Origin: Dyella tabacisoli
Lineage (GTDB): Bacteria; Pseudomonadota; Gammaproteobacteria; Xanthomonadales; Rhodanobacteraceae
Length of the DNA: 64,000 nucleotides
Assembly: GCF_003350925.1 (NCBI RefSeq)
Contig: NZ_KZ857180.1
Span: 62,001-126,000, forward strand
Direction of reading: 5' to 3'
How positions within the stretch are numbered: the stretch's first letter is position 1; each line of letters begins with the position of its first letter. The notes under the pieces were generated by a model, which worked only from the letters and a program-made list of their open reading frames with translations, did not search any database and was not told where the DNA came from. Positions 1 to 8,046 of the stretch are shown one piece after another. The position numbers were made by a program, and so were the translations under genes.

Positions 1-440
1 GCATCGATAAAGGCCGGCCGGCAATCGGGGTAGCCCGAATAGTCGACGGCATTGACGCCGCACCAGATATCACTGGAACCGAGTACCTCCGCCCAACCGA
101 GCGCAATCGACAGCATGATGGTGTTGCGCGCCGGCACATAGGTCACCGGAATAGCATCGGCACTGGCGTTTTGATCGGTATCGAGCGGCACATCCATATC
201 GGCGGTGAGCGCCGAGCCGCCGATTGAGCGCAGATCGACGCTTACCGTCTTATGCCTTGCCGCGCCAAGCAAATGCGAAACGCGTTCCGACGCTTCCAGC
301 TCGGCACTGTGGCGCTGGCCGTAGGCCACGCTCAAGGCATAAACCTCGTAACCCTGCTCGCGCGCGATGGCGATTGTGACGGCTGAATCCATGCCGCCGG
401 AGACGAGTACGACAGCTTTGCGTAGAGAGTTTTTGGACAT
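1..440 (-). CDS. queC: 7-cyano-7-deazaguanine synthase QueC (3' part outside window)
   Basis: Converts 7-carboxy-7-deazaguanine, ammonia and ATP to preQ0 in the cytoplasm, on the path to queuosine. The frame is open from the window edge to an ATG at 440. The N-terminus carries the ATP-pyrophosphatase PP-loop SGGMDS at residues 14-19, followed by [20 protein letters not shown] and a [15 protein letters not shown] stretch typical of the family. About 146 residues are visible; the C-terminus, with the expected zinc-binding cysteines, lies outside. A second in-frame ATG at 452 adds four residues; neither start has a clear Shine-Dalgarno. The gene lies just downstream of queE on the same strand, giving two consecutive steps of the pathway. 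Confidence 0.93.
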   Translation of the reverse strand, partial: MSKNSLRKAVVLVSGGMDSAVTIAIAREQGYEVYALSVAYGQRHSAELEASERVSHLLGAARHKTVSVDLRSIGGSALTADMDVPLDTDQNASADAIPVTYVPARNTIMLSIALGWAEVLGSSDIWCGVNAVDYSGYPDCRPAFID

Positions 441-545
441 GGTTGAATCCATGGTGAGTCAGGCCGGTCACCGGCCGAAAAACGCCACCGGCAACACAGG
501 CCGGCGCGCCATATGAACTCCACTCTCCGTGCCGAAGAGGGCTAT

Positions 546-1250
546 TCAGTGGCCGGCCGCGTCGTTCCATAGCAGCTTATGAAGCTGCAACTGGAAGCGC
601 ACCGGCAATTTGTCCTCGATGATCCACTCGGCCAGCTCGCGCGGCTGCACTGCACCGTGCACCGGCGAGAACAGCACCATGCAGCGTTGCTCAAGCGCAT
701 GCTCGGCGACTGCATTGCGCGCCCATTCGTAATCGGCGCGACTGGCGATCACGATCTTGATTTGATCGTGCGGCAGCAAATGATCCAGATTGGACCAGAG
801 ATTGCGCTTGGCCTCGCCCGAATCAGGTGCTTTCAGATCCATCACTTTGCGCACGCGAGGATCCACCGGCGACACATCGAGCGCACCGGAGGTTTCCAGC
901 GACACGTCGTACCCGGCATCGCACAAACGCTGCAACAGGATCAAACAACGCTTCTGCGCCAGCGGCTCGCCGCCGGTGACGCAGACATATTTGACGCCAT
1001 GGGAGGCCACCTCGGCGAGGATGTCGTCAATTGCACGCCAGTTGCCGCCGTAGAAGGAATACTCGGTGTCGCACCAGACGCAGCGCAGCGGACAACCGGT
1101 GAGACGTATGAATACCGTGCGCCAGCCGATGGCGTCGGCCTCGCCCTGGATCGAATGGAAGATTTCGGTGATGCGCAGACGCTCGGGCATGGCCTCTACC
1201 GTCATGGCCGCCGACGTGGTGGACGCCACGCTTGCGTCTTTGTCACTCAC
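546..1250 (-). CDS. queE: 7-carboxy-7-deazaguanine synthase QueE
   Basis: Radical SAM enzyme that contracts 6-carboxytetrahydropterin to 7-carboxy-7-deazaguanine, the step before QueC. The protein of 234 aa has the cluster-binding CxxxCxxC motif at Cys53, Cys57 and Cys60 (TGCPLRCVWCDTEYSF), a FHSIQGE substrate-site motif just before it, and the family motif YVCVTGGEPL. The first 15-20 residues (Ser/Ala/Thr-rich) are not conserved in the family as I know it, so initiation at the internal Met16 or Met21 is possible. It lies between cpoB (10 bp upstream) and queC, probably in one transcript. Confidence 0.93.
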   Translation of the reverse strand: MSDKDASVASTTSAAMTVEAMPERLRITEIFHSIQGEADAIGWRTVFIRLTGCPLRCVWCDTEYSFYGGNWRAIDDILAEVASHGVKYVCVTGGEPLAQKRCLILLQRLCDAGYDVSLETSGALDVSPVDPRVRKVMDLKAPDSGEAKRNLWSNLDHLLPHDQIKIVIASRADYEWARNAVAEHALEQRCMVLFSPVHGAVQPRELAEWIIEDKLPVRFQLQLHKLLWNDAAGH

Positions 1251-1260
1251 TACGACGACC

Positions 1261-2121
1261 TCAGTTACCCGGCTGCTGCACGCGGCGCAGTCGCTCCTGG
1301 GCCAGGCCGGCGGCCTTGGAACCCGGATACTTGGTGGTTACTGATTTCAGCGTGGCCTTGGCGGCGTCGGTCTGCTTCAACTCAAGTTGACTATAGCCAA
1401 CCTTGAGCAAAGCGTCAGGCACTTTGTCGCTCTGCGGAAACTGGCTGAGCAAGCGCTGGAACGTCTCCAACGCCACCGGATAATTCATCGTGGCGTAGTA
1501 AGACTCGCCGAGCCAATAAAAGGCATTCGGGGTGAGTGCGTGATCGGGATATTGCTGGATAAAACCACGGAAGCCGCGCGAAGCCTGCGCATATTCACCG
1601 CCGCGCAATGACTTGAACGCCGCATCGTAAACGGCCTGCGCACCTGCGGCATCGGCCGGAGCAGCCGTGCTGGCGGCGGTAGCGGGCTGCGCCTGATTGG
1701 CCGGCGCCTTGCCCTTGCCCGTCGCTGCCGCGGGGGTGTTCACCGCGGGGGGCGTGGCATTGGCTGCCGGATTGTTGTTGCCAGCCGCAGCGCCGGCACC
1801 TCCTTCGAGGCGACCGATACGCGAATCGAGATCCACGTACTGCGACTTGCTTTTGTCCTGGAGTCCCTGCAACTGATGCTGCAGTTCTTCGATCTGGCCC
1901 TGTAGCTGCTGCACCTGCGCCTGCAGTTGCTGCACCTGGTTGACCATGCCGATACCGCCCTGGTCTTGGTTTTGCGCCTGCTGCTCCAGCCGTGCGACAC
2001 GGTCGGCGAGACTCAGCCGGGAATCTTGGGCTGCGGCCGGAACGGCAAAAAGCATGGCGGATGCAAGAGCACCCGCCATGCCTAGCCTGGCTGCAAAACT
2101 ATTAGCCAGTCGTTTTTTCAT
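1261..2121 (-). CDS. cpoB: Tol-Pal system coordinator CpoB/YbgF
   Basis: Periplasmic protein that links Tol-Pal outer-membrane constriction to peptidoglycan synthesis by PBP1B. The 286-aa product starts with a signal peptide (MKKRLANS to PAAAQ, about 31 residues). A heptad-rich coiled coil follows (about residues 35-100, many Q/L), which is the trimerisation region, then a low-complexity Ala/Pro/Asn linker (about 100-165). The C-terminal TPR domain contains QYPDHALTPNAFYWLGESYY and a second repeat. The start was set at 2121 rather than an upstream in-frame codon because this gives the signal peptide its normal N-terminus and a TAATG overlap with the pal stop, implying translational coupling. 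Confidence 0.92.
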   Translation of the reverse strand: MKKRLANSFAARLGMAGALASAMLFAVPAAAQDSRLSLADRVARLEQQAQNQDQGGIGMVNQVQQLQAQVQQLQGQIEELQHQLQGLQDKSKSQYVDLDSRIGRLEGGAGAAAGNNNPAANATPPAVNTPAAATGKGKAPANQAQPATAASTAAPADAAGAQAVYDAAFKSLRGGEYAQASRGFRGFIQQYPDHALTPNAFYWLGESYYATMNYPVALETFQRLLSQFPQSDKVPDALLKVGYSQLELKQTDAAKATLKSVTTKYPGSKAAGLAQERLRRVQQPGN

Positions 2122-2630
2122 TACTTCGCCGTGTAAACGATCTCGACGCGACGATTCTTGCCCCAGCAATCCTCGTTGTGCTCACGGCACACCGGCTTCT
2201 CTTTGCCGTAGCTGATAACGTTCTGCTGGCTGGCCGAACCACCGGCCGACTGCAGCGCGCTGGACACGGCATTACCACGACGCTCGCCGAGGCCGAGGTT
2301 GTACTCGCGGCTACCGCGCTCGTCGGTGTTGCCTTCGAGGCGAACCTGCGAGGTCGGACGGTCCTGCAGATACTTGGCGTGGCACGCCATGATCTGCTGG
2401 AACTCCGGCTTGATTTCGGTCTTGTCGAAATCGAAGTACACGACGCGCTGACGCAGGCAAGCGTCAGTGTCGAGGTCGGCCGGGGTGTACTTGCCCGTGC
2501 CGGTGGACGGCTGGGTTACCTGGGTCTGCTCAGGAGCAGTTGTCTGCGGCTTGACTTCTTGCTTCTTTTGGCAAGCGGCCGCGCCAACGCAGAGCAGGGC
2601 GACCAGAGCGACGCGAACGGTCTTATTCAT
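2121..2630 (-). CDS. pal: Peptidoglycan-associated lipoprotein Pal
   Basis: Outer-membrane lipoprotein that binds peptidoglycan and TolB. The 169-aa product has a lipoprotein signal ending LLCVGAAAC with the lipidated Cys at position 20, a Lys/Gln/Thr/Pro linker, and a C-terminal OmpA-like domain. That domain shows VYFDFDKTEIKPE and the meso-DAP-binding loop GNTDERGSREYNLGLGERR. The gene is separated from tolB by 247 bp, so it may have its own promoter, and it overlaps cpoB by one base. The upstream leader (GGAACGTCCACCATG) resembles the leader of the pilus tip gene at 41985. Confidence 0.96.
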   Translation of the reverse strand: MNKTVRVALVALLCVGAAACQKKQEVKPQTTAPEQTQVTQPSTGTGKYTPADLDTDACLRQRVVYFDFDKTEIKPEFQQIMACHAKYLQDRPTSQVRLEGNTDERGSREYNLGLGERRGNAVSSALQSAGGSASQQNVISYGKEKPVCREHNEDCWGKNRRVEIVYTAK

Positions 2631-2877
2631 GGTGGACGTTCCTTCAAACGGGTTTGAGTTCCGACAGTCAATGACTATTGCGGTTACGGGACAGTGGTCG
2701 CCGGTGGACCGGCTGTTATTTTGACACCTTTGTCGCCGGCAATGCGCTGTCTCGCAACTGTCGGCGTTACCGGTCGCGGCGTTTTGCCACGACCGATAAA
2801 TGTGATTGCCGGCGCGCTCTCAAACACTCGCCTGGCTTATGCTGCCACGGCACCTGTGCACCGCAACACCGTATATA
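2631..2877. other. tolB-pal intergenic region
   Basis: 247 bp between the tolB stop and the pal start, with no convincing ORF. It is long for this otherwise tightly packed operon and could hold a pal-cpoB promoter; on the minus strand a TTGACT hexamer lies about 40 bp before pal, but no good -10 partner was seen. No terminator hairpin was recognised. Confidence 0.4.
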
Positions 2878-4203
2878 TCAACGCTGCCGATACGGCCCCC
2901 AGGACGGCTCACGCACATCGCCATCGGAAAGTACGAGGCGCTGACGAACCTGACCATCGGCCGAGACGGCATATAGGACACCACGACGCCCTTCGGTAGC
3001 GGCGTACAGCAGCATGCTGGCATTTGGGGCAAAGCTCGGGGACTCGTCGATTGGTCCCGGCGAGATGAAGCGCACCTGCCCACCCAGATTGCGGTCCATA
3101 ATGGCGATACGATACACGTTCCCGTTGCCCTGCACCATGGCAATCTGCTTCGCATCGTAGCTCACCGAAGCATTGAGGTTGCTCTGGCCTTCGAAGCTGA
3201 TTCGCTGGGCAGCGCCACCCGAGGCGGCCATCTGATAAATCTGCGGTCGGCCGGAGCGATCGGAGGTGAAATAGATCTGGCCATCGGAGGCCCAGAACGA
3301 CTCCGTATCGATCGCCAGATTGTTGGTCAGGCGAGTCTCCTGGCGGCCGGCCAGGTCGAGTACGAAGATCTCGGGGTTACCCACATAGGAAAGCGTCAGG
3401 GCCAGTTTGGAGCCGTCCGGCGACCACGACGGCGCACCATTGATGCCCTTGGCACGAGCCGAGACCAACTGACGCGAACCGGTGGTGATGTCCTGCACAT
3501 AGATGGCCGAATTGCCGCCCTCAAAAGAAACATAGGCGATCTTGCGACCATCCGGCGACCATACCGGCGACAGCAGCGACTCCTTCGAACGCGCCACGAC
3601 TTGCGGGTTGTAGCCATCCGAATCGGCGACCAGCAGCGAATAGGTGGTGTTATTACCCAAGCCGACCGCGGTGATGTAGGCAATGCGGGTCCAGAACGCT
3701 CCGCGCACGCCGGTGATCTTTTCATAGATCTGATCGGCGATCTGGTGCGCTACGCCACGCAGATCGCCGGCGGGCGCGGTGAACGCCTGGGCCAACATGC
3801 TCTGCTGCTTGTTGACGTCCCACAGTTCGTATTCCACCCGCACCATGCCGCCGCCGGCATCGCTGATGCGGCCGATGGTAAGGAAATCCTGCTTGAGCAA
3901 ACGCCAGGTAGCGAACTTGATGTCGGCCCCTTTGGACGGAAGCTCGACGATCTCGGTCTTGGCCAGCGAACGGAATTTGCCGGAACGGTTGAAGTCGTTG
4001 CGGATAACGTCGGCGATATCGGTAGGTAATGGTGCGCCGCCGGCCTGGGCGAAGGGCACCACCGCGATCGGGGTAGCCGTCTTGAGGCCACCGACAATGT
4101 CGACACTAAGCGACTGGGCTGCGACCGGACCGGCGAACAACGCCGTCACGGCTAGCAGGACGAGGGCGAAAGTAGAACTCACTATGCGCATGGGCTGGCT
4201 CAC
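2878..4203 (-). CDS. tolB: Tol-Pal system protein TolB
   Basis: Periplasmic beta-propeller protein that shuttles between Pal and the TolA/TolQR motor. The 441-aa product has a cleavable signal peptide (to GPVAAQ), an alpha/beta N-terminal domain (about residues 30-170), and a six-bladed propeller with repeated SPDGRKIAYVS / SPDGSKLALTLS-type blades ending EPSWGPYRQ. Start chosen: a GTG at 4203 whose GTGA overlaps the tolA stop (coupled). An ATG at 4191 is the alternative and would shorten the protein by four residues. Confidence 0.95.
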   Translation of the reverse strand: MSQPMRIVSSTFALVLLAVTALFAGPVAAQSLSVDIVGGLKTATPIAVVPFAQAGGAPLPTDIADVIRNDFNRSGKFRSLAKTEIVELPSKGADIKFATWRLLKQDFLTIGRISDAGGGMVRVEYELWDVNKQQSMLAQAFTAPAGDLRGVAHQIADQIYEKITGVRGAFWTRIAYITAVGLGNNTTYSLLVADSDGYNPQVVARSKESLLSPVWSPDGRKIAYVSFEGGNSAIYVQDITTGSRQLVSARAKGINGAPSWSPDGSKLALTLSYVGNPEIFVLDLAGRQETRLTNNLAIDTESFWASDGQIYFTSDRSGRPQIYQMAASGGAAQRISFEGQSNLNASVSYDAKQIAMVQGNGNVYRIAIMDRNLGGQVRFISPGPIDESPSFAPNASMLLYAATEGRRGVLYAVSADGQVRQRLVLSDGDVREPSWGPYRQR

Positions 4204-5150
4204 TGCGGCCTGAAGGTGAAATCAATATTGCGATTGAACACGCTCTCGAAACCTTTATAAGGCAGCGGTTGAGCGCGTAGTACGGCGTTCTCGATCGAAC
4301 GCTTGCCGGCTTCGTCGTAAGGACAACCGGGGTCGACCTTAGCGCTCATGACGTCGCCACCGACCAATTGCACGATGTGCACAACGCACGGGGTGCTGGG
4401 CATGTTATCCGGGCGCAGCCAATTCTGCGTGACCGCGTTCTGAATCGCCGCCAGGTATCGCGCCTGCAAGCTGTCCTTACCGTTGGTACCGCTTTGGCGC
4501 TGCTCAGCCGGCGGCAGATCGGCCTGGCCGTTATCCGCGGCGTTCTTCAAATCGTCGATTTGCTGTTTGGCCTGCTTGGCCTTGTTGTCCAGTTTCTTGG
4601 TCTGGGCCGAGGCTGCATCCATCTTGGCAAACAACTCATCGAGCTTTTTCTTGTCTTCCTCTTTCTTTTTGGCGGCCTGGGCGTCGATCTCGGACTGGCG
4701 CTGGCGCTGCTTCTCTTCTTGCTCGCGCTTGGCGTCCGCGGCTTTCTGCAGACCTTCCTCAGCCACCCTCTCCTGCTCCTTGATATCGGGATGCTCGGGC
4801 GGCGGTGGCAGGGTTTTGATCTTGGGGGTTTCTTCCTGCGGCGGGGTCGGCGGCGGCACCGCCGGCGGGGGCGGTGTGCTGTCCGGCACCGGCTTGGTCT
4901 TCACCGGCTTCGGCGGCGGGCTGCCGGTGGGGCCGATCAAGGTCGCCTCGATGATCTCGCCCGGCAGCTCCAAAGGCTTGGCGCAGGCAATCGGGTTCCA
5001 ACTGGCGGGCAGATGGAGGGTCTCGAACATTTTTTCGTAGGACGAGCACGGCACGATCGCCAGGGCCAGAAAGCCCACGATGCCTAAATGCAGGACGGCG
5101 GCAAGGACAACGGCCTTGGGTGTCCCCTCAGTCCCCTTACGGTCGTCCAT
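4200..5150 (-). CDS. tolA: Tol-Pal system protein TolA
   Basis: Inner-membrane protein that spans the periplasm and couples TolQR energy to Pal and TolB. Domain order: one N-terminal membrane segment (about residues 15-35, VVLAAVLHLGIVGFLALAIV); a Pro-rich stretch (PPPKPVKTKPVP, PPPPAVPPPTPPQ); a long Lys/Glu/Gln/Ala-rich helical domain II (about 110-215); and a globular C-terminal domain (about 225-316, YLAAIQNAVTQNWLRPDN ... SIENAVLRAQPLPYKGF) with a cysteine pair. Start placed at the ATG at 5150 (MDDRKGTE), which overlaps the tolR stop by 14 bp; an in-frame Met five residues upstream is less likely. The low-complexity domain makes overall similarity weak, but context and architecture are decisive. 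Confidence 0.93.
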   Translation of the reverse strand: MDDRKGTEGTPKAVVLAAVLHLGIVGFLALAIVPCSSYEKMFETLHLPASWNPIACAKPLELPGEIIEATLIGPTGSPPPKPVKTKPVPDSTPPPPAVPPPTPPQEETPKIKTLPPPPEHPDIKEQERVAEEGLQKAADAKREQEEKQRQRQSEIDAQAAKKKEEDKKKLDELFAKMDAASAQTKKLDNKAKQAKQQIDDLKNAADNGQADLPPAEQRQSGTNGKDSLQARYLAAIQNAVTQNWLRPDNMPSTPCVVHIVQLVGGDVMSAKVDPGCPYDEAGKRSIENAVLRAQPLPYKGFESVFNRNIDFTFRPQ

Positions 5151-5598
5151 TCTTCGCGCCCGCATCCGCCTGACCCGGCTGACTCATCAGGCCGACCTTG
5201 GCCACACCCGCCTGTTGCAGCTCAGCCAGCACCTGGTAGACACCATCGTATTTGCCGTCGCGGTCGCCGGCCACCAGCACGCTGACGTCGGGGTTCGCTT
5301 TCACAAACGCACCGACCTTGGTCTTCATGCCCTCGGCGTCGATCGGCTCCTTCGGCGCAGTGCCCAGGGTCAGAAACAACTGCCCGTTCTGACCGACCGA
5401 GACGATGACGGGCTCTTTCTTGTCATGCATCGACTTGGCATTGGCCTGCGGCAGATTCACGTCCACGTTCGAGTTCATCATCGGCGTGGTGACCATGAAG
5501 ATAATCAGCAGCACCAGCATCACGTCGATATAGGGAACGACATTGATCTCGGATTTGAGCTTGAAGCGCTTGGCACGCCTGGAGTGTTGAATGGCCAT
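5137..5598 (-). CDS. tolR: Tol-Pal system protein TolR
   Basis: ExbD/TolR-family stator component of the proton-driven TolQR motor. The 153-aa product has a short cytoplasmic N-terminus, one membrane segment with the essential acidic residue (INVVPYIDVMLVLLIIFMV; Asp in YIDVML), and a periplasmic domain with FVKANPDVSVLVAGDRDGKYD. It starts 8 bp after the tolQ stop. Confidence 0.95.
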   Translation of the reverse strand: MAIQHSRRAKRFKLKSEINVVPYIDVMLVLLIIFMVTTPMMNSNVDVNLPQANAKSMHDKKEPVIVSVGQNGQLFLTLGTAPKEPIDAEGMKTKVGAFVKANPDVSVLVAGDRDGKYDGVYQVLAELQQAGVAKVGLMSQPGQADAGAKNGRP

Positions 5599-5606
5599 GG
5601 CTATGC

Positions 5607-6296
5607 TCAGCTAGCCGCGTCTTCGGTTTGGATCTGACGCTGCAGCACGGAGGAGAACTCCTCCTGGAACACGTCGTAATGCGAGGCGATGCGCTCGACC
5701 TTGTTGGCGTAGCGGTTATAGGCCCACACCGCCGGGATCGCGGCAAACAGACCCATTGCGGTGGCGATCAGCGCTTCTGAAATGTGCGGCGCGACCACGG
5801 CGATGGTGACGTCTTTCATTTCGCCCAGGCCCTGGAACGCCCCCATGATGCCCCACACGGTGCCGAACAGGCCCACATAAGGGCTGATCGAACCGACGTT
5901 GGCGAGAAACTCCAGATTGCGCTCCAGTGCGCCGATTTCGCGGGTGCCGGCTACGCGCATGGCACGCTCGGAACCTTCGATGACGATGCGCATGTCATGC
6001 ACTTTGCGCTGGCGCTGGCGGGCGAACTCGCGGAAGCCGGATTCGAACACGTTCTCCATACCGCCATTGGCGGCGCCGCGATTGCTGACTTCGCGGAACA
6101 ACTGGGCCAGATCGGCACCTGACCAGAAGCGCTCTTCGAACGCCTCGGCATTTTCCGTCGCGGCCTTTAGCTGCGAATACTTGCGGATGATGATGACCCA
6201 CGACAGAAAGGAGAACACCAGCAGCAAGATCAGCACCAGCAGCACAGGTACGCTCGCTTCTGCGACCAGCTTAAAAATGTTCAGTCCACCGTTCAT
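5607..6296 (-). CDS. tolQ: Tol-Pal system protein TolQ
   Basis: MotA/TolQ/ExbB-family inner-membrane protein forming the proton channel with TolR. The 229-aa product has three predicted membrane segments: about residues 15-37, and two in the C-terminal half around SPYVGLFGTVWGIMGAF and ALIATAMGLFAAIPAVWAYN, the family hallmark. It is the first tol gene after ybgC, with a 46-bp gap and a GGAG-like ribosome site in the leader. Confidence 0.95.
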   Translation of the reverse strand: MNGGLNIFKLVAEASVPVLLVLILLLVFSFLSWVIIIRKYSQLKAATENAEAFEERFWSGADLAQLFREVSNRGAANGGMENVFESGFREFARQRQRKVHDMRIVIEGSERAMRVAGTREIGALERNLEFLANVGSISPYVGLFGTVWGIMGAFQGLGEMKDVTIAVVAPHISEALIATAMGLFAAIPAVWAYNRYANKVERIASHYDVFQEEFSSVLQRQIQTEDAAS

Positions 6297-6342
6297 GGCT
6301 TGGGGGTTCTCCGCCGGGGTTGAGAGTTATAAGTAAGTAGAT

Positions 6343-6771
6343 TTAGGAATCGAGACCGGGAAAGAGCCCGGCCGGAATCTGTGCCGGGCGCATGCGGCTG
6401 ACGTCTACACAGGCCACGCGCACTTGCGCGCGAATCAACTGCGTGCCATCGGCCCGACTGATCGTCTGGGTGAACAGGATACTGGCTGCACGACGGTCTT
6501 TGACTGCTACCGTCACCGACAGTTCATCATCCAGCAGGGCCGCCTTGAGGAAATCGATCTGCATTTCACGCACCAGAAAGGCCAGCCCGGTGCGCTCTTT
6601 GAACGTCGATTGGTCAATACCCAGGCCACGCAGCCACTCACTGCGCGCGCGCTCCATAAAGCGCAAATAGCTGGCGTGATAGACCACGCCGCCGGCATCG
6701 GTATCCTCCCAGTACACGCGAACCGGCCAGCGGAACACGTCCTGGGCGTGACTCGGCGAGATGTCAGCCAT
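6343..6771 (-). CDS. ybgC: Acyl-CoA thioesterase YbgC
   Basis: Hot-dog-fold thioesterase usually found at the head of tol-pal operons. The N-terminal half carries the active-site signature [19 protein letters not shown] followed by [15 protein letters not shown]. Start chosen at ATG 6771 (MADISPSH); an in-frame Met four residues upstream exists. The start overlaps the ruvB stop by 8 bp, so ruvB and ybgC are probably coupled. Length (142 aa) is normal. Confidence 0.93.
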   Translation of the reverse strand: MADISPSHAQDVFRWPVRVYWEDTDAGGVVYHASYLRFMERARSEWLRGLGIDQSTFKERTGLAFLVREMQIDFLKAALLDDELSVTVAVKDRRAASILFTQTISRADGTQLIRAQVRVACVDVSRMRPAQIPAGLFPGLDS

Positions 6772-7813
6772 CGATACTTCCATCGGTAAACAGATCGCCC
6801 GGCTGCGTCTGTCGCGGCGGCGGGGTCAGGCCCAGGTGGCGCCAGCCCTTGGCGCTGGCCATGCGGCCACGCGCGCTACGCACCAGATAGCCTTGCTGGA
6901 TCAGATAAGGCTCGACGACATCTTCGAGCGTGCCACGATCTTCGCTGAGCGCTGCGGCAAGTGATTCCACGCCTACCGGACCGCCGTCGAAGTTCTCGAT
7001 GATGACCGTGAGCAGGCGTCGATCCAGTTCGTCGAAGCCCTGGGCATCGACCTTGACCATATCCATCGCCGCCTGCGCGACCGCGCGGGTAATTTGTCCA
7101 TCGGCGCGCACCTCGGCGTAATCGCGCACCCGGCGCAATAACCGGTTGGCGATACGCGGCGTACCGCGCGAGCGGCGGGCGATCTCTTGCGCGCCCTCCA
7201 GCTCACAGGAGATACCGAGAATGCGCGCAGCCCGGCGCACGATCTCGGTCAGCTCATCGGGCGTATAAAACTCCAACCGCTGCACAATGCCGAAACGGTC
7301 GCGCAATGGCGCGGTAAGCATGCCGGCTCGGGTGGTCGCACCGATCAGGGTAAACGGCGGCAAATCGAGCTTGATCGAACGCGCGGCGGGACCTTCGCCG
7401 ATCATGATGTCGATCTGGAAGTCCTCCATCGCCGGGTAGAGCACCTCCTCCACCACCGGCGAGAGTCGATGAATTTCATCGACGAACAGCACGTCGCGCG
7501 CTTCGAGATTGGTCAGCAGCGCGGCCAGATCCCCTGCCCGCTCCAACACCGGGCCTGAAGTAGAGCGCACGTTGACGCCCAATTCATTGGCAATGACATG
7601 ACTCAACGTCGTCTTGCCCAAGCCCGGCGGCCCGAAGATCAGCACATGATCCAGCGCACCACCACGCCGTTTGGCCGCCTCGATATAAATCGACATCTGC
7701 TCGCGCACCGCCTGCTGACCGAGATATTCGGCGAGCCGCCGGGGACGGATCGAAGCCTCTAAAGCCTCGTCGTCGAGCTGCGTGGCGGCGGTGATAATGC
7801 GGTGTTCGGTCAT
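6764..7813 (-). CDS. ruvB: Holliday junction branch-migration helicase RuvB
   Basis: AAA+ motor that drives branch migration with RuvA. The 349-aa protein has Walker [12 protein letters not shown] at residues 61-71, Walker [11 protein letters not shown], sensor [18 protein letters not shown], and a C-terminal winged-helix domain ([18 protein letters not shown]). The start is the ATG at 7813 (MTEHRIIT). The frame stays open a further 51 codons upstream, but those codons are a translation of the GGGGAAC repeat (repeated FPVPRSP) and are not protein. The repeat element separates ruvB from kup and ruvA. Confidence 0.96.
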   Translation of the reverse strand: MTEHRIITAATQLDDEALEASIRPRRLAEYLGQQAVREQMSIYIEAAKRRGGALDHVLIFGPPGLGKTTLSHVIANELGVNVRSTSGPVLERAGDLAALLTNLEARDVLFVDEIHRLSPVVEEVLYPAMEDFQIDIMIGEGPAARSIKLDLPPFTLIGATTRAGMLTAPLRDRFGIVQRLEFYTPDELTEIVRRAARILGISCELEGAQEIARRSRGTPRIANRLLRRVRDYAEVRADGQITRAVAQAAMDMVKVDAQGFDELDRRLLTVIIENFDGGPVGVESLAAALSEDRGTLEDVVEPYLIQQGYLVRSARGRMASAKGWRHLGLTPPPRQTQPGDLFTDGSIDG

Positions 7814-7835
7814 GCCGCGAATTATGGCAGGAACA

Positions 7836-8044
7836 GGGGAACGGGGAACGGGGAACGGGGAACGGGGAACGGGGAACGGGGAACGGGGAACGGGGAACGG
7901 GGAACGGGGAACGGGGAACGGGGAAAAGCCTAAAAAGCAGAAGCAAAAAAGCAAGAACAAAAACAAAGAAAGATCAAAAAAGAGCGCGACTCTGCAATAT
8001 CCCCTCGAACGTCATGTTCCCCGTTCCCTGTTCCCCATTCCCCG
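7836..8044 (+). repeat. GGGGAAC-array hairpin element, copy A
   Basis: Thirteen tandem GGGGAAC units (7836-7926). An A-rich spacer follows (AAAAGCCTAAAAAGCAG..., to about 8010), then a right arm rich in GTTCCC/ATTCCCC (about 8012-8044) that is complementary to the array. On the plus strand the array is a run of four-G tracts with 3-nt loops, a canonical G-quadruplex pattern. It fills the gap between the kup stop (TAG, 8047-8049) and the ruvB start; the right arm ends about 3 bp from the kup stop. Confidence 0.95.
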
Positions 8045-8046
8045 CC

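Noticed and set aside
7836-7926. Possible CRISPR array
   Set aside because: The repeat unit is 7 bp with no unique spacers and no cas genes nearby; it is a minisatellite. The 226-bp repeats at 32886 are also tandem duplications, not repeat-spacer units.
7814-7966. N-terminal extension of RuvB with repeated FPVPRSP
   Set aside because: It is a translation of the GGGGAAC array. Similar repeats appear in frames at all five elements, and RuvB has a normal ATG at 7813.
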